Part shown: positions 11,750-22,217 of the stretch, in pieces
How positions within the stretch are numbered: the stretch's first letter is position 1
Layout of the letters: each line of letters opens with the position of its first letter
Assembly (NCBI GenBank): GCA_020064725.1
Contig: JAGTWJ010000003.1
Location: 3,348,001-3,412,000, forward strand
Length of the DNA stretch: 64,000 nucleotides
Direction: 5' to 3'
Origin: Drechslerella dactyloides
Taxonomy: Eukaryota > Ascomycota > Orbiliomycetes > Orbiliales > Orbiliaceae
Notes under the pieces: generated by a model
The model's database searches: none
Seen by the model: the letters and a program-made list of their open reading frames with translations, nothing else
Told to the model about the DNA's origin: nothing
Made by a program: the position numbers and the translations under genes

Positions 11750-12994
11750 ATGTCTTCAACGCGTCGGATTCTCCTCTTCTACGGTGCGAACGAGGCATCA
11801 GGCACAGCAATTCTCTATCGGATGCTACAACAGACGAAGCACCCGCTGGAAATCCTGTACATGGCTCGTTACACCAACGAAGGGGCGGCCGCCGCACACT
11901 ACCTGAAGAAAAACCCTCGGTTCTTGGAAGCCTTGACTAAAAGTCGGTCTCGGCTCCAGTCTCTGCAAATCTTTCCTGTCCGCACGCAGACAGACACATC
12001 TAAAATCGAGTCATTTTTCGAGAGATACGCACGGAGCCATGGAGCCCATCCTATCAGCTATCTTTTCCTCAACGGAAATCCAAACTACGGCGAGCAGGTC
12101 AACCAAGACGAAAGTCCTGATCAGCGGGAAGCTAGACTCTCGAAGAACTGGGCTCCCTGGTCGGATGCTCTGACTAAGTGTCCTCCTCGCGACCATGACA
12201 ACCAGTTCGACAATCAGAACCCTTATCTGACTGCTAAAAACTTCATTAGCCATATGACGATTATGCTGGCGACACTACTACCATATGTGCGTAGAGATGG
12301 AGAGGGTACCGTAGTATTAAAGACACCTACGCGCGCGAAGCTTCAGACGATTCGCTCGAGAAATCTGCGAATGAGGTTGATGAATCCGACACCTGCTAAC
12401 TTCGAATCGGCTGTCCACGAAGTCCGTAGCGCTGCGGCTATGCTGGCGAATAAAAAATTCATCGAGAATTCGTCTTGGCCTGAAAAACGTTTTTTTAAGG
12501 GACTCGGCGACTTTTACGCTAGATCCGCGCTCACACTGTATAAGAGTTTTTCGCTGTATGAGAGCATTGCATTTCATACAACTGTTCACAACCCGCGTGA
12601 TCTCGACGAACCGGTTAGGTTGCTTCTGGATCCCCTAGCTCGAGACATTCAAACCTTCCAATTCACGGATCATGAGCGGCAAGCTGCTAGGAAATCCTAT
12701 GCGACAGATATTGGGGTACCATCTTTGTCATCTAAGACAGGGCTTTTCCGACGACTCTATGAGACTGAACGTCGGCCACCTGTAAAATCTTGGGTTCAAG
12801 TGACAAAGTCAATAGAAGAAAGGTTCCCGAAGAAAGCAGAAGGGTTGAAGGATCCTTCTTCGGTGACTATCCGGCCAGTTGTGCAGGGACATAACGGTCC
12901 ACGTATTGGGGAGTCGATTTTCTGTCCAGTCTACCCGGACAACAATGCGGCAGAACCTCCGCTAAGAAACATATGGCGCACAATCAAGTCCTAA
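11750..12994 (+). CDS. SDR-like (Rossmann-fold) protein of uncertain activity
   Basis: This is an intronless 414-aa frame with ATG at 11750. The N-terminus RRILLFYGANEASGTAILYR has a beta-strand followed by GANEASG, like the nucleotide-binding loop of short-chain dehydrogenases (usually TGxxxGIG). The usual downstream NAG and YxxxK are not recognisable; the closest stretch, GDFYARSALTLYKS, has Tyr and Lys at non-standard spacing. The protein is also longer than a classical SDR (about 250-280 aa). It may be an extended or catalytically inactive relative, or an unrelated Rossmann protein. No signal peptide or membrane segment is evident, so a cytosolic location is likely. Coding confidence is high from length and composition; function is open. 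Confidence 0.75.
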   Translation: MSSTRRILLFYGANEASGTAILYRMLQQTKHPLEILYMARYTNEGAAAAHYLKKNPRFLEALTKSRSRLQSLQIFPVRTQTDTSKIESFFERYARSHGAHPISYLFLNGNPNYGEQVNQDESPDQREARLSKNWAPWSDALTKCPPRDHDNQFDNQNPYLTAKNFISHMTIMLATLLPYVRRDGEGTVVLKTPTRAKLQTIRSRNLRMRLMNPTPANFESAVHEVRSAAAMLANKKFIENSSWPEKRFFKGLGDFYARSALTLYKSFSLYESIAFHTTVHNPRDLDEPVRLLLDPLARDIQTFQFTDHERQAARKSYATDIGVPSLSSKTGLFRRLYETERRPPVKSWVQVTKSIEERFPKKAEGLKDPSSVTIRPVVQGHNGPRIGESIFCPVYPDNNAAEPPLRNIWRTIKS

Positions 12995-13504
12995 GGTCAG
13001 AGGTCTGCGTCTGCTGTATGTCCGGTCCTGTCTCTATTAGCGCTGTTCTCTGCCCAAATTTTGAGCTTCCCCCCTTCCATAGACAGCGATAACTTGTATA
13101 TACTCAAATGCCCACTAAGACGGTAGCTTTCCATATCTCGGTGCAGCAAGACAAGTGGTATATATATTTACAATCCACATGTGTGAGCGCTGCCATGTAT
13201 AAGCACTTAAAACTGACCGAGATGTTCCTCTGCCTTGGATTGGCGCTGCGAGACCAGCCGAGACCTCAACAGCCGCTTAGGCGTCATTGTACAAACGACT
13301 ATTTATCAGTCAAAGGGCTTGCGGCTTTGCGCGCGGCAAATTAAGTACATAAGTAAGTATATACACACTTTCAATCTGGAGTATGCGTTAATACCATATT
13401 GATATTCAAAGCAAATGAATTCAGAAATCATTGTTGACTTCGCCCTGAGCGTTCAAAATTTTTCACATTAATTGATTCGCTTTATTGTCTTTCCAAACTT
13501 GAGA
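12995..13504. other. Convergent intergenic region
   Basis: About 510 nt lies between two convergent genes, presumably carrying both 3' ends. It is AT-rich near 13340-13480. No gene is visible. Confidence 0.5.
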
Positions 13505-14206
13505 CTATATTGCTTTCAATAAAGCTTCTATACTCTCTGCATCATCTACAACATCGAGTCTATGCTCACCCTCTTTCTCAACCATTCCGCCACCATCCCA
13601 CTGCAACTCTACCAGCTTGGCATCTACCTTTTTCACAACTGCAACTGTCCGCCCCACCGCTGCGACGCCGTACATGACACCGAGAGCGTTAATGTAGCCG
13701 CTCAATTGCTCGTCCGCTTCGTTGATTGTGGACGTCGATTTACCGACTTTCTTGCCTTCGTAGACTAGTTTTGCGCAGTCGTTACGAACATCCCAGACGA
13801 CGAGATCGGCTTTCGAGTTGACCGCGTCGGATTTGACGCGGTACCTTGGGATGACAAGATAGTCCGGGAATGGGAAGATTGTGGCGAGGATGGAGGTCCA
13901 GGCCCCGTTTGTGTATGGGCCTGTAAGCGCCATGAGAGGGGCTATTTTCTCTTTGAAAGTTTGGTTGGCGTAGGACATCGTGGGATGAGGATGCAATTCC
14001 ACAGAAAAGTCCAGCCACAGAGGGGCAGAAGCTGGAATGTTGTCGACTTTGCGTTGTCGACTTTGCGTGGGGGCCTGCGGAAGGTCTGAGTTCCCGCAAG
14101 ATTCTTGCAATGATGTTGGAGAGTCGCAAGGAATCTGATAATCCTCCTGTATCTCTGAGGCGGGATAATTTGATTCGACTTTCTTTGTTCTGTAACCGTT
14201 CAGCAT
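13505..14206 (-). CDS. Orphan PD-(D/E)XK nuclease-like protein
   Basis: The frame runs from ATG 14206 to a stop at 13505 (233 aa). The core reads KADLVVWD, about 13 residues later VYEGKK, then NEADEQLSGYINAL. A D in a beta-strand followed by ExK in the next strand and a helix with Q is the catalytic layout of restriction-endonuclease-like folds. The full N-terminus is uncertain. The open frame extends further upstream but only from a TTG, so an upstream exon is possible, or the real start may be a later ATG (MSYANQTFKEK). A 14-bp tandem duplication lies inside the coding part near 14039-14066. A CCAAT box on the minus strand lies near 14274. Many such fungal orphans are of unknown function; nuclease activity here is inference only. 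Confidence 0.6.
   Translation of the reverse strand: MLNGYRTKKVESNYPASEIQEDYQIPCDSPTSLQESCGNSDLPQAPTQSRQRKVDNIPASAPLWLDFSVELHPHPTMSYANQTFKEKIAPLMALTGPYTNGAWTSILATIFPFPDYLVIPRYRVKSDAVNSKADLVVWDVRNDCAKLVYEGKKVGKSTSTINEADEQLSGYINALGVMYGVAAVGRTVAVVKKVDAKLVELQWDGGGMVEKEGEHRLDVVDDAESIEALLKAI
14039..14066. repeat. 14-bp perfect tandem duplication
   Basis: The unit gttgtcgactttgc occurs twice back to back. It lies inside the N-terminal coding part of the nuclease-like gene. Its length is not a multiple of three, so gain or loss of one copy would shift the frame. Confidence 0.85.
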
Positions 14207-15376
14207 TCCTTGGGAGGGGCAAATATTTGCTGAGCATTCCAAGGTAATCGGCCTACCACGTCACCTTGTGCTGATTGGCCATACTTCGTGAACTCAGCTT
14301 GCAATTGGCCGCACAATTGCAATAAAAACATCGGTCTGAGTGGGCATAATAGAGTAAGATGTAACGGCACGTCCTATGTGGTAGAAATGTGGGTAGAGAG
14401 TACGCCGATTGACATTGTCAAAGAAAGGGTGTATTTTTGCCTGAGTACTTGCTGCAGCCGGAGATGGCCTAGCACGACGCCCCACAAGCTCGGCTCGAGC
14501 TTGCAGCCATGTTGATTTGGGGGGCGCTGAATTATATAATCTGTTTGACTCGCAATGGTCAATACTACGCGTCGTTGGGTCATAAAACGCAAGCAGATCT
14601 GAGCCGACCTGACTCGTGCTTCATACCCACTAGCAGGAAGGTCAGTGCACGGTATTGATGTGATGTAACCAAAACTGTGATAGCTTCGCGAATTCGGGCC
14701 AGCATCCGATATCTTTTCAGGTCCCTATAGATCTAATCTTTAGTAGTTAGCAAGAATTTGGAACAGGTCACGAGCAACTCTATCGCGAACATCCATGCCT
14801 CAGCTATTCCGTACGGTATGAGCTCGGAGATCGAATATAAACTACGGAATGTACGTAGAGGCTGTGGTGTTAGGTTTCAATCACTACAATCTTATAATAC
14901 GATACTACGATTGATGCATTTTCCAGGGATCGAAAATCAAATGATCGACATACCCATGGGAAAAGTGGCGACTACTGAATAGAATCGATCATCCTGCGAA
15001 ACACTACAAGGCGGCCCCCCAGATGAACTTACAATAGTAGAAAATAGGTCAGATGGAATATAGATTTGTCCAAGCTAGCTTCATTTAGATTTCGCAATGG
15101 TGTCGTGCCGCCTGTCACCGTACCTTTTATCTCATCAAATCGGAGAAAAAGCTAGGACACAGCCTGGAAGACATGGTTTTCTAAGGAGCGAGGTAATAAT
15201 AATGTTGAATTGTATCTTGGAGTCGAATTTGCACGGAGAGAGCTGCGAAAGACTAGGGTATGCGACCGGCTGCTGCCATTAGTTGCGATGATGATGTATT
15301 GATAAGTCGAATTATCTATACATAACGGGACGTGCGCTGTCTAGGAGAAAAATTTGGATCATAAAGGTGCCACCGC
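14207..15376. other. Intergenic region with CCAAT motifs at its left end
   Basis: Two ATTGG (CCAAT on the minus strand) elements lie near 14274 and 14304, just upstream of the nuclease-like gene. The rest (about 1 kb) has no frame I can support; it is the 3' flank of the next minus-strand gene. Confidence 0.45.
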
Positions 15377-16705
15377 CTAGATGAATTTAGTGTCTCGCCT
15401 GTAGAACCACGTCACTCCAGAAGATGCCTCCACGAGCTTGTATTTCAATACGATCTCAATGAAGGCAAGAAATGGGGTAGGGTTGAGAAGCTCCCAACGA
15501 TTGCACGAGATTTTCACGTAGTCAAATCCCGCATTCAAGCCGAATAGAGATGTTTGCTTATCAATTTCAAGGACCTGGGGATAATCGAAGCCGAAGCCAA
15601 AGTTAGCACACTATTATGCAGATATGTTCACATGGGCTGACAAGAGTCACGGAGCTGGTTACAGTGCTTACATTTCCATTGTAGTTCCTATCCTTTCTGA
15701 CCCACTTTTGAAAATACTCACAAATTAGAGTGAGACTACCCTGGTGCGATCCCTCAATGTGTAGTGCCTTGTCACCGTATTTGCGAACATAGATCAAGTA
15801 GGGGGTCTGTGTTTCAAAGAGGATCTCAGGACGGGCCAATGTTGCAAGTGTCGGCAACTTCTCTGGCAGTACTTCTGCAGGTGCCTGTGCCTGAGGTGTG
15901 TCGAAGTTTCTCTGGACAGGAGCAATGGCAGGAGCTGCGGCCGATGTGGGTGGGACTACGGACCAGTCATCCTCGTCCACAGCTGACACCCCTCCAATAG
16001 GAAGGGTCATAGGTGCAGCAGCCGATGTTGTAGCGACGGACTTTCTGTCGAAGAGGTTCTCTAAATCGCTCCTGAATCCCGCCTGCAGTGTGTTCAAGTA
16101 GACCCTCCCTGTCGCCTTTTTCGGGAAAAGGAGTGACATCCTGTTGCGGTTTTCTTCCCACACAGCCTCCGGTCTGTCCATGCCGTTCTCGCTGACGCCA
16201 ATGTCAGTTCTCATACCGCCTGGCGTTTTGAACTTCTCCAAGAACTTGTCCGTCCAGTCTTCCAACGCATCGCTGTCAAGGCGCTCGTGGAGGCATTCTG
16301 CCCACACCCTTGTTGCTTCCTCAATGCATGGGACGAAAGTGGTTGGATCGGGGTATTGGGGTGAGAGGACGTTCCAGAGCATGCTCCAGTCGACGACCAC
16401 CTCAACAGAAGTTCCGAGAAGTTTTGAGAGTTCGCTTATGGCGACACGGAGGGGGGACTTGGGCGCGTCCCAGGTGTCCCGTATGCCCATGCGGATCTTG
16501 ACAGGACTGGAAGAGCGGAAGAACGGCATTAGCACAACTGATGCGTTTTTGTAAATTTGTGCATACGCAATATGGGTTACGTCCTCTGTAATCAGGCAGA
16601 TCTGATGACAAATGGATGTTGGGAGCTGCAGGCTGGATATTATCCTGCCGTCGGATTTAACCCGGGTATGGAACTTCTGAACACTTACAGTTTTGGGTCG
16701 GCCAT
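15377..16705 (-). CDS. Uncharacterised intracellular protein with a 17-nt first coding exon
   Basis: The three exons are complement(15377..15574, 15672..16506, 16689..16705); 1050 nt give 349 aa. The long frame in the middle lacks a good start. A minute first exon encoding MADPKL, joined by GTAAGT/CCAG sites, restores a clean N-terminus, MADPKLPVKIRMGIRDTW. A third exon, invisible as a free-standing frame, adds about 66 residues ending in FYRRDTKFI and removes a run-on into the intron. The middle (about residues 175-230) is Ala/Pro-rich and probably disordered. The flanks look globular, for example LLGTSVEVVVDW and EGSHQGSLTLICEYFQKW. No signal peptide, membrane segment or family motif is recognised, so no function is assigned. 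Confidence 0.8.
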
Positions 16706-18313
16706 GGCGCCTCTGTCGTCTTTGCCTGTTGGATATGCCCTGTGATCGATATGGGGATGGGTAAACCAGCTGTGAGGTTGCTCGCCCGCGACGTGACTCA
16801 ATGATTGATGAGGTTGCGAATTGACGGTGATGTCGAAGAAGTTACACAGTACTTAATTGGATTATAACGAGTGAATCAATTGACACTTACAAAAAAGACC
16901 GATGCGCAAGTTCAAAGTTCCGTTTAGGCAGCTGATACAAAAGGGAGTCTAAGCGACGATGGAAGTGGTGATAAAGACCGCTGCTCTCAGTCGGTCAATG
17001 TTCTATTCCAGTAACGTCATGAGAACAATTGCAATCTGCAATCATTCAAGCCATAAATGCAGTTTCGTCTGCAAGCCACAGACACGTCCAACCATGTCAA
17101 TGGACCGCGGTGGGGACGTGAAGCTCTCTGCAAAAGAGCTTTGACATGGGCGTGGATGCGATCATGAGTCGATTGGGGTAGCTCCAAGCAGCTTAGGCGC
17201 ACTCGGAGGCAGCCTCTGTGTACAAATGCAGCGAGCAAGCAGGTTTGCCTTGCTTGATTTGGCGTATTGGCGACGCTCCCCTGCTGCCAAGTAAGCGGAG
17301 TCTTGGAAATTTCAGGTGAGAAAAGTTTCGCTGATAGCCGAGGACATCACACGGCAAATCAACACGCAGATGAGGGGAAGCTAGCTTGAAATCGCCTTTG
17401 TTCGATTGTATTCTCGATTTATGCCATGTCGCCGACAATGAGTTGAACCCCAACGTAACCTCAGAAAGGACAGCTTGAGAGTCAAATAATCATGGACGGG
17501 ACTATAATCGCTGTCAATTGTGAGGCTGAATTGCTAAAGATCTGATTGTATGAACAGCTGATTCTAGGGCCCTGTGCATTGTAACTGCAAACGGCATCTG
17601 TGTCTGGTTAATATAGTTTTGGTCGTGCCCAGGCAGAAAGCTGGGCATAGCTGCGCGCCGACTTGGCCGAGTCTGGCCGTGGTACTTTCCGCTCGACATG
17701 CAGGCCGCAGAATCGGAAGCTCGACTATGGAGCTCTGCTATTGGTTGATTGACCGCGTGCTCGATAAGTATGCAACTTTGACCTTTCCCCAACGTGCATG
17801 ATGCGGGCCAAAATAGCACGGCTGGCACCTGCAGCATGCTCCTTTCATTTCATCTGCATGCAGCCGCACCGTCGACGAGCACATTGTTTCCGCGCATGTT
17901 CTTTATCCACATGATGTTCCGAGACTTTGCAGGTTTGTTGAGGCGTGGGATCGTGCATCGAGCTACCGGATGTGGGATGCCCATGCCATTGAGACAGAAT
18001 CAGGACCCTGACGCAGCCGATTGAGCAAGCTGAGTTCGTGGCGGCTTGCCACCAACGTTTGCGCAAGCTTGTGGAGAAAGCTTCGTTGACACGTTAGGCG
18101 GGTTTTGGAATGAAAGAGGGGAAGATGTCTTTGCTTCAATTGAATATATAAGGCGTCACGCCTATCCATTGTTAGGGTTCTTGAAAGCCTTCATTCCAAA
18201 TTACAATCATCAACGAGCAGCTTTGATAGCTATACCACTGCATTACCCCTCTCCTGTTCAGTATACCATACTATATATCTACCTTTGATCTTTTATATAT
18301 CCATTGATACACG
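16706..18313. other. Divergent intergenic region
   Basis: About 1.6 kb separates a minus-strand gene from a plus-strand gene and should carry both promoters. The right part has a TATATAAG box at 18145. No coding frame is supportable here. Confidence 0.5.
18145..18152 (+). promoter_or_regulatory. TATA box for the gene starting at 18314
   Basis: TATATAAG lies about 160 nt upstream of the ATG and is followed by a pyrimidine-rich leader, a typical fungal arrangement. Confidence 0.45.
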
Positions 18314-19457
18314 ATGGCGACCAAGCTTCCTCTCATTACCCGCAAAAACATCCGTGATGAGTACACCGCCAAAATCGGTGATCTCACTGCCAAGGTGAAG
18401 CAATACACTGGCGTGGACCACGAGTTTACCGTGGACTTCAACACCCTCTTCCCAATGGTCAAGCAAGATGACAGATACCAGACGGAATCCCCTGGTTCGA
18501 TTGCCTACACAACGTACGAGGGCTTCGTCGACAAGCTTGGACGTGTGACCGAGGAAGGGGACGACGAGACCGCAAAGGAATTTTTCAATAAAGTTGTTTC
18601 CACGCGGAAGATCGACATTGTCATCACGGAAGAATGTCCATCGTCCTCGGGTTGCCGAGTCAAGGATGGTGTTTTCGAGATTCTGTACAAGCCGGGCAGC
18701 TACGGGACCAACTCCTCATATGCTACGGACGACCTCGAGAAGGAGCTAGACAAGGCGTTTGCGGCGACGAACAAAGGCGAGCTGCCACTCATTGCGAAGA
18801 AGGGGTTCCAGGTTGACTTTGTGGCAAAGAAAGCCGATCTGGAGAAGCAAATTTCTGAGGAGTTGCTGGGTAAGTGGCGTCTACGGTTGGAAATCTTGTG
18901 TGACACTAGTAGCTGACGAATGAGTACTAGACAACACGGTTACCTTGGTCGTTGACCCGGAGGCCATTTGGAGGCTTGCCAATGAAGAGTATGACAAGCT
19001 GAAGAGAAATGTGAGTTTCTGGAATTCTACTGATTTATGCCTTTTCCCACCTACGTGACCCTTCATTTTTCATCTGACATATGGCCGATGGCGGCCATCA
19101 CAATTCTCCAGACCATGTTGCAGTTTGCTAACTTGCCTTATCGTCGAACTGTAGGAGAAGAGCGACATTGACCTAGAGAGCATCTCCCGCAACATGGGCT
19201 CCGCAGCGTACGGTTACTTCGACGGGTTCCTGGGCATGCTCAGATATAAGTTCAAGCAAGATGACATGATGGTCGAGGCATTCCTAGAGGCTTGCCCAAA
19301 GAAGGAAATCCACTTCAAACTTGTTCGCAAGGATGAGCTCTCGCGCAGCTACAACGACAGCAAGTTCGAGGACGATGTCCTTGTCATCCGTGCTTGCCCT
19401 CAAACTTGGTATACAAACTGCTCGGATGCTACCGATGAGGTCGAAAAGCTGCTTTAA
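18314..19457 (+). CDS. Uncharacterised soluble protein
   Basis: The exons are 18314..18869, 18931..19010 and 19155..19457; 939 nt give 312 aa. All splice sites are GT/AG and phase-consistent (GELLG joins DNTVTLVVDPEAIW). The protein is charged and soluble-looking. It starts MATKLPLITRKNIRDEYT, has no signal peptide or membrane helix, and ends in DATDEVEKLL. Features include a Lys/Glu-rich helical middle (KKADLEKQISEELL) and YGYFDGFLGMLRYKFKQDD in the last exon. I recognise no family. The strong-looking TATA box and leader suggest a regularly expressed gene. Function is unknown. Confidence 0.85.
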
Positions 19458-21248
19458 ATTTGGGCAGCACTCGTTTTGGCATAGAGACGGCGCAACTGGG
19501 AATCAAATCGGGGTTTGGTGATCAGCTGAGAGCCTGCGGGGCTGGGGACTTTATTTCGTGGATTTACTTCACATGCATCATGTATCTATGTATATACAGC
19601 GGCTAGGTCCGCTGATACATCGAATGAACAAAGATCATTATATGCAGCACGCGCACGCGTTTACAGTACGACTTCCTTCGGATCGAGTTTTTAGGCCCAC
19701 ATCGGTTGATAAGCTATCCGGAACTATCCGACGGGTTGAACCCCTGCTCCTCGGGCTGCTTCTTCTGGGTATGATGTTTCTCTTGCAAATGTCATATCGG
19801 CTGTTGAAGTCTATCATAAACTCTTGGCTTAATTTGTGATGCAGATTGTTCCGCGCGAACGTTCGAACCTGAGACTTCCTGTCGTTGTAACCGCCGTACC
19901 CGAGTCGTGTTGATATGTTTGTTTTTGGCAAGACGCAGGGACGGCATTGATGTTATGCATGCAGTTGTGCATTGCAGCTGCAAATTGTTGTACGCGCGAG
20001 GGTCTCTGCTTGTAGTCGAGAAGGTGTAGTTCGAAATAGCGAACATCGCAAGCTAGTAACTTAATATAATTACCGAGTGCCTACTTGAGTAAGCACTGTA
20101 CATGTATTTGCTTAACTTAATACTGTTCGAAGTACGTTGTCCCAAAATTGTTACTCTAGCAAAATCTGAATGCCATTTTCTTTCAGTTTTAGCTGGAGTT
20201 TATTTTACTTAGCTGGAGGGTCTCAGGGTTTGAATGTTGGCTCATTTGGTTCGGTGTCGGGTCTGTTGTGGTGGTGGTCATGGCGATGCTGAATTTTGAG
20301 CCTCATGGCCGCGGTGAGTCGTGGCCGACGATATTATGTCGTCGCAGGGCGTATAAATACTGAGGTAACGAAAGGAGTTTACGCGGAACGTTTCTCTAGT
20401 CGGATTTCCAAGCGCTTTCGGCCTCGACCCAATCTCGGCCATTAATAAATACTATCGCTTATCATACCACAAATCCCCGGCCGAATGCGCCGTGGTAATC
20501 TTACAAACAGTTTCTTTACAAAGCTTGCTGCAGCTTCGTTTTCGCGGATCGTCTGCGGCTGCAAGATTTGAAACGACTTCACTGGCAAAATTTGTATGCG
20601 GCGTTGTTAATCTGAGAAATTGTGTTTAATGAACATGGTGTCAATTAAATTCAGGTAGGATTCCCGAATTCGTTGACTGTGATAGATCCGACCGCGACCG
20701 CAGCCTGTGAAATCATGATCAATAATGTGCCAAGGCTCTTAGTTAGCTGTTGTGCTAATAATAAAAAGGGTATTAAGTTGCTAAGTCATACTTGTGAATA
20801 GAAAGCAGGTGCATACAGCAACACTAAACCCCCTCGTACCAACGTTGGATTCCGCTTTATCGTTATATGCGGGTTGCCTCTCTACTTGATAATATACTCG
20901 TGAAAACGGTGACCGATGAACGCCAAAGAGACGCCTCGGAATCGGGAATGCAGGATTGACCAGGCAACTTGAGATTTCCAAGTTATGCGGTTCGTTTAGT
21001 CGAGATGGAAGACGGAGATATAAAACCGAGACGTTTGTGGGAGGCCAGATGGAGCGGGCTATATAACTAGTGCATGGAAAGACTGCTTCAGTGGTGTTTT
21101 TGGTTGATAGAATTCTAGGATTGATAGGCTTCCTTGCTTACGACACCAGTTCACACCACGCTCCTTATTCGGATACTCGAAGTGCCAAAGACTATTCTTT
21201 AATATCGAAATAGTAGCCCCACACGTCGACATCCCTCGAACTCGAAGC
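19458..21248. other. Intergenic region with a tRNA-like fragment
   Basis: About 1.8 kb contains no supportable protein gene. A short minus-strand stretch near 19850-19910 has a tRNA-like D-arm and AGGTTCGAAC T-arm/B-box sequence (see findings). The last 250 nt contain the promoter of the next gene. Confidence 0.45.
21019..21025 (+). promoter_or_regulatory. TATA box for the GPI-type wall protein at 21249
   Basis: TATAAAA lies about 225 nt upstream of the ATG on the coding strand. Confidence 0.4.
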
Positions 21249-22217
21249 ATGTCCGCCAGAACATTCCTCGTTGCGTCCATTGTGGCCATTGCTGCGGTAG
21301 CCGCGCAAACCGTACCCGCGTCCTGTTCAACCGTCAGCTCGGCTGTCACAAGCTGCGGTGCTAATGCGGCTGGTGCCGATATCACCGGGTCCACGATTTC
21401 GGGCTGCCTCTGCGGCGGCGGTAGCTTCGACACCAGCGTATCAAGCTGTATTACTGACGGAGCGTCTCTTGATGCCAATACATTGTCGAGTTTGCAAGCC
21501 TTCTCTGGATACTGCGCCACCTATGGAAATGCCGCCAATAAAGCAGCCAGCTCGGCGTCGTCTGCAGCTTCAACCGACTTGACCACTGATGCCAGCGCCA
21601 CAGTCGCTCCAACGGACACTGCTGCCAGTTCCGAAAGTCCCAGTACGACTGCCAACGCTGGCTCCGATTCTCAGGACTGCAAGTTATTTGTGGGCAGCAT
21701 GAATAAATGCTTGTATGACGGCGCTGAAGTGACGAATCTTGCCGTCGCCAAGTGCATTTGTGGTGGGGTTGATTTTGACTCCGTAGCCTTGGGATGTGCT
21801 AATGATGTCTCGGGCGGCGATGCGGCTACTGTTGCTGGCTTCACAACATACTGTGCTGATTACCTCGCGGGTAAATATGCCAGCACTTCCAGCGCCGAGT
21901 CGACTTCGACAGAGAGCAGTTCCTCGGCAAGCTCCACCGATAGCTCCAGCTCCAGCTCCAGCTCCAGCTCTACTACGCTTACTACTTCTACTAGCTCGTC
22001 GAGCAAGACGGAAAGCAGCAAATCGGCCACGAAGACTAGCTCGGAGGCAGATTCTACCGCTACCGACGAAAGTACAAGCACGGATGACGCAAATCCATCC
22101 CAGACCGACGATAGCGCCAATCCCTCCAGCACCGACAGCTCTGCTGCTGGCTTCAAGGCTACCTTTGCCGGCACGGTCTTTGGGGCTTTCTTTGCCGGTT
22201 TCGCCCTTTTCCTTTAA
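21249..22217 (+). CDS. GPI-anchored cell-wall protein with two six-cysteine modules
   Basis: This is a single-exon gene of 322 aa with ATG at 21249. It has a signal peptide (about residues 1-19, ending AAVAAQ). Module 1 spans about residues 26-89 and module 2 about 142-203. Both show C-x9-C-x(14-16)-C-x-C-x11-C-x(18-21)-C, which points to an internal duplication. A Ser/Thr-rich linker separates them, and a long Ser/Thr stalk follows, encoded partly by a hexanucleotide repeat. The C-terminus, AGFKATFAGTVFGAFFAGFALFL, is a hydrophobic GPI-attachment tail. The protein is expected at the plasma membrane or in the cell wall. The cysteine spacing is not the standard eight-cysteine CFEM pattern. Its ligand or role is unknown; wall structure, adhesion or surface masking are possibilities by analogy only. 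Confidence 0.9.
   Translation: MSARTFLVASIVAIAAVAAQTVPASCSTVSSAVTSCGANAAGADITGSTISGCLCGGGSFDTSVSSCITDGASLDANTLSSLQAFSGYCATYGNAANKAASSASSAASTDLTTDASATVAPTDTAASSESPSTTANAGSDSQDCKLFVGSMNKCLYDGAEVTNLAVAKCICGGVDFDSVALGCANDVSGGDAATVAGFTTYCADYLAGKYASTSSAESTSTESSSSASSTDSSSSSSSSSSTTLTTSTSSSSKTESSKSATKTSSEADSTATDESTSTDDANPSQTDDSANPSSTDSSAAGFKATFAGTVFGAFFAGFALFL
21942..21970 (+). repeat. Coding hexanucleotide repeat (poly-Ser)
   Basis: About five copies of agctcc/tccagc encode a serine run in the stalk of the wall protein. It is in-frame, so copy changes would only alter stalk length. Confidence 0.8.
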
